A stretch of 64,000 nt of DNA from Candidatus Eiseniibacteriota bacterium (lineage in GTDB: Bacteria; Eisenbacteria; RBG-16-71-46; CAIMUX01): NCBI GenBank assembly GCA_020633975.1, contig JACKCR010000006.1:248001-312000 (forward strand). The letters are read 5' to 3'. The position numbers and the translations under genes were made by a program. This document shows positions 38,334 to 46,431 of this stretch, piece by piece. Within the stretch, counting starts at the first letter, position 1. Each line of letters starts with the position of its first letter. The notes under the pieces were generated by a model that saw only the letters and a list, made by a program, of their open reading frames with translations, did no database searches and had not been told where the DNA came from.

Positions 38334-39338
38334 CTACGGCAGTCGCACGAGTCTCAGGTGCTGATCCCCCAAGTCCGTCAACTCACTCGTCTCGCTTCCT
38401 CTTTCCCCGTCGTCCCGCTCGGGCTCGATCAGGACTTCGTAGACGAGCCATGTCTCGTCCGGGGAGATGTCGAACTTCGTGAGAGTCCACGGCTGCGGCC
38501 AGTCGTAGACCTTTGTCGGAGCTGTTTCGAGTGCAAAGTCGACCTTCATGAGGGCGCGTGTTGCGCTGTAGTAGAGGGCGTGTCCGTCCCGCGACCACTT
38601 GACGTCGTCCGCGAGGACCCCGGACCCGAAGAGGGCTTGGTCCGTCCCGTCGGGCCGGATCGTCCAGAGCCGGTAGTACTCCTTGGAGCGTGCGTTGTAC
38701 GTTTCTGCGGCGATGTACGCGATCCTGCCGGCGGTTGCCGACCAGTCTCCGAAGAACTCGTAGTGCTTCGCCGGTGGATTCGTGAGAGGCCGGGCCTGGG
38801 CGCCGTCGCTGGAGGCGATCCACAGCTGATGTCCGTGGGACCAGACGACCTCCGCGCCGTCTGGTGACCAGCCCGGATACTGATCTCCTTCCGGAGCACG
38901 CTCGACGAACGGGTCCATGGAGCCGCCGTCGACGGGCGCCGTCCAGATCGAAGAGCGACCGCCAGAGCCGTGGCTTCCGTAGACGACACGCCGCCCGTCT
39001 GGACTCCACGCTGGAGCGAAGCTGTGACCAGGGTTCGACACTCGTGTCCGTGTCCCGCTCGCGAGATCGAGGACGTAGATCTGGCCGCTGTCACCGAACG
39101 TGATCGCGGTTCCGTCCGGACTGAAGCAGGGTGCCGATCCGGGGCCGAGTAGGTAGACCTGGACCGAGTCCCCTTCGGTTGGGAAGGGGAGAGAGGCGTC
39201 GGGAGGGAGTCCCTGGAGCTGGGGCTCCCCGACCGAGTTCGACACGTGGACGGCCGAGCCGTCGGCGCACGCGGTCTGCCAACCCGCAACCAAGCCCGCG
39301 ATCAAGCCGACCAAGCTGCTGACGACGCCCGCGACCAC
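38334..39338 (-). CDS. Exported TolB/PD40-type beta-propeller protein, start uncertain
   Basis: A 334-residue protein (from GTG 39338) with at least five PD40/WD40-like blades: APCFSPDGTAITFGDSG, APAWSPDGRRVVYGSHG, YPGWSPDGAEVVWSHG, VKWSRDGHALYYS and FDISPDETWLVYE. The N-terminus is a membrane or signal segment (VAGVVSSLVGLIAGLVAG). The GTG has no ribosome binding site and lacks a basic n-region. About 100 bases upstream, ggagg (39440-39444) is followed in the same frame by ATT (39437) and ATC (39431) but by no ATG, GTG or TTG. Starting there would add a basic segment (KTRLRSKGRF) in front of the hydrophobic core. The gene follows the GACC-repeat gene closely on the same strand. TolB-like propellers bind proteins in the periplasm; the partner is unknown. 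Confidence 0.7.
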   Translation of the reverse strand: MVAGVVSSLVGLIAGLVAGWQTACADGSAVHVSNSVGEPQLQGLPPDASLPFPTEGDSVQVYLLGPGSAPCFSPDGTAITFGDSGQIYVLDLASGTRTRVSNPGHSFAPAWSPDGRRVVYGSHGSGGRSSIWTAPVDGGSMDPFVERAPEGDQYPGWSPDGAEVVWSHGHQLWIASSDGAQARPLTNPPAKHYEFFGDWSATAGRIAYIAAETYNARSKEYYRLWTIRPDGTDQALFGSGVLADDVKWSRDGHALYYSATRALMKVDFALETAPTKVYDWPQPWTLTKFDISPDETWLVYEVLIEPERDDGERGSETSELTDLGDQHLRLVRLP

Positions 39339-39454
39339 GCTGCCACACGTGGCGGCGTGCGAGCCGGGGCAAGAGCTGTAGAAGCGTCCCTTTGAACGAA
39401 GACGAGTCTTGGTTCCCGTTCGAGAGTCGATGTGAATGACCTCCGTGTACGCGA

Positions 39455-42400
39455 CTACCGGAACAGCGCCTTCACCTTTCCCCAACTCGTCTCCTGGATC
39501 GGCACCGCTCCACAAGGGTTCAGCTCGACGCCGATTCCGATCGCCTGGGTCGGTCCCCACACGATGGAGACGTTGTTCCAGCCGGTCGGGTAGCCGATCC
39601 CCGGCGCGATGTTCGTGAGCGGACATCCACCGTAGCCGTCGAGGTCGGCGCCGACGAACCATCCCATCACCGCGTTCGGCCAGTTGCCCCAGTATCCGGC
39701 GAAGAGGCCGCCGTCTGCGCAGTTGGCGTTGATCCCGAACTCGTGACGGCTGAGCGAGGGCCAGAACGCGATCGTGCTGGGGTCTGCGCCCGTACGGACA
39801 CCGAGCACCGCCCCAGGCTGCCCACCGGCGCTTTCCCAGACGTAGAGGTCCATCGTCTGGCCCGCGTCGTTCCCGACCTGCGTCAGGTCGAGAATGATCG
39901 CGCAAACGAGACGCAGGGCGTTCTCGTACCCCTCGGCGAAGGCTCCATAGTAGGGAGCCACGACGCCCCCATACTGCCAAGCGTAGCCGTTCTCGTACGT
40001 ACCGTCTGCGCTGAAGGCGAGTTCGCCGCATTGCGTGGTGGCATCGCCTTCGCGAGTCGTTACCGTCCCCGATCCGCGTCCCGTCTCCGCGGCACACGGG
40101 ACGCTGGCGTGCTCCGCGGCTTCGAGTACTTGGCTGCGTCGGGCGACCCGTTCCTCGATCGAGAGTAGGCTGGGACATCCTCCGCCACCGGTCGGACACG
40201 GGTTCGGGTAGCAGGGCGTTCCTTCGTGCAGAAAGAAGCCACCCTGTGCCGCACATTCCGACCGCGTGACGAAGATGCAGTTACCATACGCCAAGCAGCA
40301 GGCGCCGGGTTGCTCGACGCACGGGTTCGGGTCGCACGGTCGGTAGTCGCCTCGGTAAGTGCCACCGGAGGCGGTGCACTCCGCTCGAGTCAGGACGACG
40401 CACGTCTCCCCGATGCAGCACGCTCCGGTCGGCTGGGGACACGGGTTTGGCGAACAACTGGTGTCGTCGCCTTGGTAGTTCCCTCCGTTGCTCGCGCACT
40501 GTGACTCCGTGCGGACCAGGCAGGTTCCGTCCGTGAAGCAGCACGCTCCGACGATCGGCTGCGGACACGGGTTCGGAGCGCAGTAGACATAAGCGCCGAG
40601 GAACTCGCCACCCGCTGAGTCGCACTCTGGGATGGTCAGGACCCGGCAGGTTCCGTTCTCGAAGCAACACGCGCCGATCGGTTCCTGCGCCTGCGGGCAT
40701 GGCGTGATCCCGTCCCGGAAGAAACCGAAGCTTCCGAGGCCTGCAATCTCATCGAGGAGCGAGGGAATACTGTCGTCGGCGAAGACTGCGCCCTGCGTTG
40801 GATGCGGAGCGAGTGCGAGTTCTCCTGGTTCCGCCGCGAGTCCGGACGCGAAGAACTGATAGACGGCCACGGCCTGGTCTGTCTGCGCGGTGGACCAAGT
40901 CATGGCCGTACCCGTGCCTGGCGAGGGCCAGTTCGCGTCCGCGATTTCGAAGTCGCCACAGGACTCCCAGTCTTCGAGCTGCACGCAGTCCGGAAAGTCG
41001 ATCCCGAAGGTGAGCCCGAGAAGACGGGGCGCGGACTCCGAGGGGAAGAGCGCGATCGCGAAGATGAGAACCGGAGACTCCTGGTCGGTTCGTGCCACGA
41101 TGTCCTGGCAGTCCTGGACTTCGCCGCCGAGATCACAGTCTGCGCGAAGGCCATCCTGTGAGTAGGCGACGTCGGGGCCGAGGTGGAGGACGAGCGTGCC
41201 GCCCCCGTTCGGTCCGAGCCGGTTCTCGGTGTTTGCGCTCGCCTCGAGGCTCGTTGGCTCGCTCGGATCGACTCGACTCCCGGCCGACCGCGTTGCGGCT
41301 TTGCTCCTGGCCGTTCCTGTGAACGGATCGACGGGTGGAGTCGGACGGGTCGTGCTCGGTCGTCCTGCAAGAGCGAACGGTTCGCACGGCTGTACGCACG
41401 GGTTCGGAGCGCAGAGGATGCCGAGACCGAGGAACTCGCCGCCCTGGATCTCGCACGTCGACTCGGGGATATACTCGCACGAGCCGAGAGATAGACAGCA
41501 CGCACCTTCCGTCGGCTGTGGACAGGGGTTCGGCTCGCAGAGCGTGTCGTTTCCTTGGTAGTTTCCGCCCGCGGAGTCGCACTCGTTCGGGCCAAGGTCT
41601 TCGCACACTCCGGTGGTGAAACAGCACGCACCGTGAGGCTGTGGACAGGGATTGGGTTCGCAGATGGTCTCGTCGCCTTGGTACATGCCGAAGGCGTGGT
41701 CGCACTGGGATTGGGTCGAGACCGTGCAGGAGCCGTCGTCGAAGCAACAGGCTCCGACGGGCGGCTGTGGGCAGGGGTTCGGGTCACAGGAGATACCTTC
41801 CTGCCACGCGCCGTTCGCGTCCTCACACGGACCTTGCCGGAGCAGTTGGCAAGAACCGTCCTCGAAGCAGCAGAGACCCGGCGGTTCGGGGCAAGCCAGG
41901 GACCCCTCGGTGTAGAAACCGAGCGATCCGAGACCGGCGATCGGATCGAGGAGCGCAGGTGTGGAGTCGTCGGCGAAGTACGCTCCCTGGGTCGGGTGAG
42001 GAATGAGCTCGATCCGGCCAGGCGATCCGTCCGCGGAGTAGGGAGCGAGCCAGCCGACCTCGACGAGCGGGTCTGTCTGCGTCTCGAACCAGACGACTGC
42101 GTTGCCACTTCCCGGTGACGGCCAGTCGTCCTCCGCGAGCTCGAAGTCTCCGCACATCCGCCAGGCGTCCACGGCGAGCGTTGGGCCGTAGTCGATGCCG
42201 AAGACGATGCCCTTGAGGTGAGAGCCGGAGTCCGGGTAGAACGCCGCCAGGATGTGTGCGACGACCGGGCCGTTCTCGTCGACTCGCGTCGCGGCGTTAC
42301 CGCATTCGGTGAGTCCGCCGAGGGTGCAGTAGTCATTGTCCGACGTGTACTCGAGCACGGTCTCGGCGTGGACGAGCAAGGTGCCGCCGTCGTTTGCGGC

Positions 42401-42640
42401 TGGCGTGTCAGGGACTACGCCAAGGGTGAACGCGAATGCCGCAGCCGTCGGCACGACGAGGAGCACGGACGCGCTGAGGAATGCGGACGCGCTGAGGAAT
42501 GCGGACACGCTGAGGACTACGGACGCCCCGCGCAACACGGATGCACCGAGGAATGCGGGGACGCGTGTGAGAGGACGACGAACGACTTGGATGAACGAAT
42601 GGACGCGGTGGTGGGCGAAGGAGCGCGCGTGGAGCCTCAT
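39455..42640 (-). CDS. Large exported GACC-repeat protein ending in a W-G-x-V-K-x-x-F-R motif
   Basis: A 1061-residue exported protein from ATG 42640 (site gaggaggg). The signal region is long and contains a repeated hydrophobic core. Two copies of a beta-rich domain of about 180 residues (WPSPGSGNAVVWFETQTD and WPSPGTGTAMTWSTAQTD) are each followed by four Cys-rich repeats of form GACCF-x-x-G-x-C ... C-x-PNPCPQP, eight in all. The last 200 residues are homologous to the secreted protein at 15219-15932. The chain ends in TSWGKVKALFR. The eight repeats hold about six Cys each, suggesting disulfide-linked extracellular modules. GACC repeats are seen in secreted proteins of Planctomycetes and several candidate phyla; their function is not established. 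Confidence 0.8.
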   Translation of the reverse strand: MRLHARSFAHHRVHSFIQVVRRPLTRVPAFLGASVLRGASVVLSVSAFLSASAFLSASVLLVVPTAAAFAFTLGVVPDTPAANDGGTLLVHAETVLEYTSDNDYCTLGGLTECGNAATRVDENGPVVAHILAAFYPDSGSHLKGIVFGIDYGPTLAVDAWRMCGDFELAEDDWPSPGSGNAVVWFETQTDPLVEVGWLAPYSADGSPGRIELIPHPTQGAYFADDSTPALLDPIAGLGSLGFYTEGSLACPEPPGLCCFEDGSCQLLRQGPCEDANGAWQEGISCDPNPCPQPPVGACCFDDGSCTVSTQSQCDHAFGMYQGDETICEPNPCPQPHGACCFTTGVCEDLGPNECDSAGGNYQGNDTLCEPNPCPQPTEGACCLSLGSCEYIPESTCEIQGGEFLGLGILCAPNPCVQPCEPFALAGRPSTTRPTPPVDPFTGTARSKAATRSAGSRVDPSEPTSLEASANTENRLGPNGGGTLVLHLGPDVAYSQDGLRADCDLGGEVQDCQDIVARTDQESPVLIFAIALFPSESAPRLLGLTFGIDFPDCVQLEDWESCGDFEIADANWPSPGTGTAMTWSTAQTDQAVAVYQFFASGLAAEPGELALAPHPTQGAVFADDSIPSLLDEIAGLGSFGFFRDGITPCPQAQEPIGACCFENGTCRVLTIPECDSAGGEFLGAYVYCAPNPCPQPIVGACCFTDGTCLVRTESQCASNGGNYQGDDTSCSPNPCPQPTGACCIGETCVVLTRAECTASGGTYRGDYRPCDPNPCVEQPGACCLAYGNCIFVTRSECAAQGGFFLHEGTPCYPNPCPTGGGGCPSLLSIEERVARRSQVLEAAEHASVPCAAETGRGSGTVTTREGDATTQCGELAFSADGTYENGYAWQYGGVVAPYYGAFAEGYENALRLVCAIILDLTQVGNDAGQTMDLYVWESAGGQPGAVLGVRTGADPSTIAFWPSLSRHEFGINANCADGGLFAGYWGNWPNAVMGWFVGADLDGYGGCPLTNIAPGIGYPTGWNNVSIVWGPTQAIGIGVELNPCGAVPIQETSWGKVKALFR
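42465..42525 (-). repeat. 18-base tandem repeat encoding the signal-peptide core
   Basis: Three copies of an 18-base unit (plus strand acgcgctgaggaatgcgg, the third diverged) encode repeated S-x-F-L-S-A units in the signal peptide of the GACC-repeat protein. Copy-number change would lengthen or shorten the hydrophobic core in steps of six residues. Confidence 0.7.
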
Positions 42641-42660
42641 GACCGATCCCTCCTCGAGAG

Positions 42661-42688
42661 TTGAGGACGAGCACGCAGTCGGTAGCAT
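42661..42688 (+). promoter_or_regulatory. Candidate sigma-70 promoter for the SpoIIE-type phosphatase
   Basis: TTGAGG (42661-42666), a 16-base spacer and TAGCAT (42683-42688) lie in the 195-base divergent region before the phosphatase gene. Moderate match to the consensus. Confidence 0.35.
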
Positions 42689-42835
42689 CTTCCAACCTAG
42701 CACCGCGGTTCGTGTCTGCCTACGACGAGGAGATGCTCAGGTTACGCTCTTCTCGAATGTCCAGCTTCCGCGAAACTACTCGTTGTGGCAGGGGCCCACC
42801 TTCGCGAAGATCGACGGCCGGACAAGGGGGAATCC

Positions 42836-43816
42836 GTGTTGAGCCTCAATCGCACGTATGTGAAGGCGGCAGCCAAGGCGAGCCTCACTGGGCTCGGGGC
42901 GACCCAATGGCTCCGTCCGCGGGTTCGATGGGCGTTCCTGTTCGGGTGGGCCGTCTGGGGCCTCCTGATCGGCTTGTTCGGCGGGGCGATCGGTCTCGAG
43001 CCGAAGACCGCCCTCTTCATGGTGGCGAACCTCCTCGTTCTGTTCGTGCTCTACGACTTCGTCGTCAGCTATCTGCTCCTCGAGCGACGGGACCGCGAAG
43101 GAGAGCTGGCCGTTGCGTCTCGCATCCAGGAAGGACTCTTCCCGACGTCGGTGCCGAGGGGCGAGAGGTATGCGTGTGCCGGGCTCACTCGCCCCGCGCG
43201 TGTGATCGGAGGCGACTACTGGGACGTCACCCTCGACGGAAGCGGTCGTCCCCTCCTCCTCGTGATCGACGTTGCGGGGAAGGGAGTGCCCGCCGCGCTC
43301 CTCATGGCCGGGCTCCGCTCGCAGTTCCACCTTCTCGCGCGGCAAAGGCTGGAGCCGGCGCAGATCGTCGGTGAACTCAACCGCGTGCTCGTGGCCGACA
43401 GCGGCCCTGGTGACTTCGCGACTTTGCTCCTCGTCTCCGTCGATACGGACGCCCGGAGCCTCGTCGCGGTCAATGCGGGCCATCCTGCCGGACTTCTCGT
43501 CCGCCCGGACGGTTCCTATGAGGAACTCACGTCCTCGGGCCTCCCGGTAGGAATGCTCGACGGCGCGCCGTACGAGGCTCGAGTCGTGCCCTGGAACGCC
43601 GGGGATCGACTCGTCCTCTACAGCGATGGCCTGCAGGATGTCGCGATGGACCAGGAGAGCGACGGGCTGTCGACCGATGCGATCGCGCGATGCGTACACG
43701 ACGCACGGAGTTCCGATCCGTCGCTGGTTCTCGAGGAGTTGATGAGTCTCGCGACGGACAACGCGCGTGACATGGTCGAGGATGACGTGACCGTGCTGGT
43801 GTGTGCGTTCAAGTGA
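42836..43816 (+). CDS. Membrane-bound SpoIIE/RsbU-type PP2C serine phosphatase
   Basis: A 326-residue protein from GTG 42836 (site ggggga). Two membrane helices at about residues 29-50 and 58-82 (VANLLVLFVLYDFVVSYLLL) precede a PP2C/SpoIIE domain. That domain has SRIQEGLFP, the metal-binding IGGDYWDV and VIDVAGKGVPAAL, VNAGHPAGLL, YSDGLQDV and the C-terminal DDVTVLV. These are the usual Asp ligands for two manganese ions. Such phosphatases activate anti-sigma-factor antagonists in partner-switching cascades. No STAS or anti-sigma gene is visible here, so the target is elsewhere in the genome. Confidence 0.9.
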   Translation: MLSLNRTYVKAAAKASLTGLGATQWLRPRVRWAFLFGWAVWGLLIGLFGGAIGLEPKTALFMVANLLVLFVLYDFVVSYLLLERRDREGELAVASRIQEGLFPTSVPRGERYACAGLTRPARVIGGDYWDVTLDGSGRPLLLVIDVAGKGVPAALLMAGLRSQFHLLARQRLEPAQIVGELNRVLVADSGPGDFATLLLVSVDTDARSLVAVNAGHPAGLLVRPDGSYEELTSSGLPVGMLDGAPYEARVVPWNAGDRLVLYSDGLQDVAMDQESDGLSTDAIARCVHDARSSDPSLVLEELMSLATDNARDMVEDDVTVLVCAFK

Positions 43817-43902
43817 CCTAGGCTCGACTGGCCACAGTAGCGCTCTCGCGACCGTGGCCGGACGATGCGGGCGTCCCCCAGGCGCGCTCCAGCGCGCTCC
43901 AA

Positions 43903-43933
43903 GAGTCCGCGACGGATCGGTCCGTCGCGGCTC
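43903..43933. terminator. Bidirectional terminator hairpin
   Basis: CCGCGACGGA and TCCGTCGCGG form a perfect 10-bp stem with a TCGG loop, extended by four more pairs past a single bulge. It sits between the convergent phosphatase and PhnB-like genes; a short cccgtttct follows on the plus side. Confidence 0.75.
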
Positions 43934-43949
43934 TCCCGTTTCTACTCGA

Positions 43950-44390
43950 TCACTTCTTCTCGGAGCAGTTGAACATCCAGTGGACACCGAACTTGTCGGT
44001 CAAGGAACCGAAGTAGTCGCCCCAGAACATGTCCGCGAGCGGCATGGTGACCGTTCCGCCCTCGCTGAGAGCCGAGAAGAGCTGGTCGGTCTCCTTGCGG
44101 GTGTCCGGCAGGAGGCTGATGTGGACGTTGTTGCCGAAGGTGGCCACGCGTCCGCCGCAGCTCTCACTGGTGTCGGTTCCCATCAGCATGTGGCCGCCCA
44201 GGATCGGGAGCGCCACGTGCATGACCATGTTCTTGTCGGCCTCGGCCACCGGGGGCATGCCTTCCGTCGGGGGAATGTCCGACATGCGCATTACGGGGCC
44301 GGCGAAGTCCGTCCCGAAGACCGACTTGTAGAATTCGAATGCCTCGGCGGTGTTGCCGTTGAAGTTCAAGTACGTGCTGACGCTCGACAC
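43950..44390 (-). CDS. PhnB/YjdN-like VOC family protein
   Basis: A 146-residue single-domain protein with the PhnB-type pattern STYLNFNGNTAEAFEFYKSVFG at the start and MFWGDYFGSLTDKFGVHW at the end. These are known as VOC-fold proteins of the 3-demethylubiquinone-methyltransferase-like group, with no settled reaction. GTG 44390 follows aggagg by 4 bases, which decides the start over an in-frame upstream ATG at 44438. Confidence 0.85.
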   Translation of the reverse strand: MSSVSTYLNFNGNTAEAFEFYKSVFGTDFAGPVMRMSDIPPTEGMPPVAEADKNMVMHVALPILGGHMLMGTDTSESCGGRVATFGNNVHISLLPDTRKETDQLFSALSEGGTVTMPLADMFWGDYFGSLTDKFGVHWMFNCSEKK

Positions 44391-44551
44391 AGGTCCTCCT
44401 GAGTAGCTGATGGTGGAATGTGGGCCGGGGCCCACCAACTACCCGTTGGACTGTCGCGGCGCAAGGAACTCATCGGTGTCCGGCGGACTTGTTCCTGGGC
44501 CACTCCGGTAGATTCCTCCGGACGCTCAGGTGATTCAACGGCCCCTAGTGG

Positions 44552-44560
44552 TGGTACTAT
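44552..44560 (+). promoter_or_regulatory. Candidate extended -10 promoter for the poly-C membrane-protein gene
   Basis: TGGTACTAT matches TGn-TANNNT. Transcription would start near 44567, about 43 bases before the GTG at 44610. Confidence 0.4.
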
Positions 44561-44609
44561 CACAGACCCATCTGGGGCCATCGAGTTCTGGACGAAGAGG
44601 GTGCTGCAA

Positions 44610-45756
44610 GTGAATCGCTCCCAGATGGCAAGTCCCGCCCCCCCCCCCCCCCGGATGGGCGATTCTTCTCGTGGTGGCGCTCTCGACATGTGGGTTGTTT
44701 CACGGGTTCTACCAAGACGACTTCCGATGGCTCGAGGCAGCAGAGGTATGGAAACAGCACCCTGCCATGCTCTTCGACGCAAGTCTCCCTGGCTTCAGGA
44801 GACCGCTCGGTCAGCTTGTGTTCTTCGTTCAGTACTTGGTCTTCGGGCTGACGCCCTGGCCATACAACATGGTGAGCGCCGTCGTTCATCTTGTAGTGGC
44901 AGATCAAGTCAGGCGACTCGGACGTTCCTGGGCGGCCGGAATTGCCTTCGGCCTCGGGTCGGGCCACTACTCCAAGCCCGTTGCCTGGGCCTGCAGTCAG
45001 CCGATTCTGTGGGGGACGCTCCTGGCCCTACTCAGTTGGCGCAAGATCGCTGGCAAGCAAGCACTGCTTTGGGCCGGTCTGGCGGCCGCAGTCCCGTGGA
45101 TCCACGACTTGTTCGGGTTGTTCGGGTTCGCTTTCCTGTTCCGAACCGGAGTGCCCGGGAGGGCGCGAGTGATTCCAGCGGTGAGCTCGATTGCTTTCCT
45201 CGTGACCACGATGTCCGCGCGTAGTGAGTTGGACGGACAAGCAGGCGTCGGCCTTCACAGTGTCCTGACTCCGCTTCAAGGCTTGGGGGCGCTGCTGTTT
45301 CCGATCACCAGTGTAGGGCAGCTCCGTTCCGTCGGTCTGCCTGGCTCGCTGATTGTTGCCGGGATAGTCGTCTCCGTTGCGATCGTCGTCGCCTTGATCA
45401 TCAGATCCGCAATGTCGAGTGTCCGCTCCAGAGATCAACTTCTCGTGGCCGCCTTGGTGCTTGCGCCTACCGCCGCGGCGAGCTTCTCGGCCGGATGGGT
45501 CGAGCCCAGATACTTGTATCCGATGGCTGCCTTTGCGCTGCCTGGGATCGCGCTAGCGGTGCCGCACGTCGCTGAGTGGCAGCGCTTGTTTGGAGCCGCT
45601 CCCGCCCGTCGTGCTGTCGCACTCGTCCTGATCTGCTCATGGGTCATCGGGTCACTCTACATGTACGGTCAAGCAAGAGAGTTCTCACGCACCACGCAAC
45701 GGTGGCAGCCACTATTGGAACGAATTCAGGAACTCAGAGAGCCCGAGAAGCCTTGA
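44610..45756 (+). pseudogene. PMT-like polytopic membrane protein, out of frame across a poly-C tract
   Basis: The main reading frame (from about 44653) encodes about 367 residues with 8-9 membrane helices. Near its N-terminus is the acidic motif GFYQDDFRWLEAAEVW, reminiscent of PMT/GT-C glycosyltransferase-like membrane proteins. In that frame the only start is GTG 44671, inside the first helix and without a ribosome binding site. A plausible start, GTG 44610 with gaagagg upstream, lies in another frame, and the two are separated by 15 consecutive C. With 14 or 17 C the chain would read MNRSQMASP, a Pro run, then GWAILLVVALSTCGLFHG: a complete first helix. The gene is therefore either phase-variable and off here, or affected by a homopolymer sequencing error. 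Confidence 0.75.
44638..44652 (+). repeat. Homopolymeric tract of 15 C
   Basis: Bases 44638-44652 are all C, located 28 bases into the coding sequence that starts at GTG 44610. It is the longest mononucleotide run noticed in the window. Slipped-strand mispairing would move the downstream gene in and out of frame. Confidence 0.9.
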
Positions 45757-45855
45757 TCGACGAGGTCTCCTGGACGCTTCCGCCTTACAATCCAGTGCAG
45801 CCGTTACAAGGTTCGAGCGGACTCCGCGTGGCCCCACGAAGCGCCGCTCGACACC

Positions 45856-45873
45856 ATTGGACCTCGGTCCAAT
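45856..45873. repeat. Perfect inverted repeat in the gap before the PA2779-like gene
   Basis: ATTGGACC and GGTCCAAT with two bases between them form a nearly symmetric palindrome, about 150 bases before the PA2779-like start. It may be an operator, or a terminator of the upstream gene. The rest of the 265-base gap shows nothing clear. Confidence 0.4.
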
Positions 45874-46021
45874 TCCTGACGGAAACTCCAAGTATCATCT
45901 TTCCAGTGGCTTACCAGGCCCGCGTTCGCCCTCGTGATGCCGTCCCGCTGCCTCGTGGCACGCGCCTTGCGTTTCCTCCTTTCGGAACTGAATCGCTCAT
46001 CACCGCTTTCCAGGAGGAAAC

Positions 46022-46426
46022 ATGTCTCGCACTCGACGTCTCTCTGTCCCTGTGGCCCTCTCGTACTTGACCTTCGCGTCTGCCATCGCTACCGCGGCTC
46101 CGGCCGACATGCCAAACCCGACGCACGTCGTCAATGCAGCGAGCGTTCAGAACGCGATCAACGCCCAGGTCGCCGCCGAGGACGCGCAGCGGGAGCGGCT
46201 CCAGAAGATCCTCGCGGCTCCGCAGGTGGAACGGGTGGCCGAGCGCGCCGGGATCGACATGGAGACCGCGCGGGAACGTGTCGCGACGCTCTCCGGTGAA
46301 GAGCTTCAGCAGGTGACCCACCAGTCGGCGGGGCTCGATGCCGAACTCGCGGGTGGCGACACCATCGTCATCTCCGCCACCGCCGTCATCATCGTTCTTC
46401 TCCTCCTCATCCTTCTGACGGACTGA
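46022..46426 (+). CDS. PA2779 family membrane protein
   Basis: A 134-residue protein from ATG 46022 with a strong aggagg site. It has a signal or first helix (about residues 8-25), a short amphipathic region, and a segment with VERVAERAGIDMETARERVATLSGEEL. A C-terminal membrane helix follows (about residues 113-132, ISATAVIIVLLLLILL). This matches the PA2779 family, almost always encoded next to a PA2778-type C39 peptidase, as is the case here (5 bases downstream). The pair's function is not established. The peptidase-like partner suggests processing or display of a small periplasmic substrate. Confidence 0.85.
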   Translation: MSRTRRLSVPVALSYLTFASAIATAAPADMPNPTHVVNAASVQNAINAQVAAEDAQRERLQKILAAPQVERVAERAGIDMETARERVATLSGEELQQVTHQSAGLDAELAGGDTIVISATAVIIVLLLLILLTD

Positions 46427-46431
46427 TCGGA

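Noticed and set aside
38334-40256. Long minus-strand frame of 640 codons covering the TolB-like gene and the end of the GACC-repeat gene
   Set aside because: The first 300 codons are out-of-frame shadow of the GACC-repeat gene; only the propeller part has conserved motifs.
44671-45756. GTG at 44671 as the true start of the poly-C membrane protein
   Set aside because: There is no ribosome binding site and it would cut the first membrane helix in half; the start before the C run gives a complete helix.
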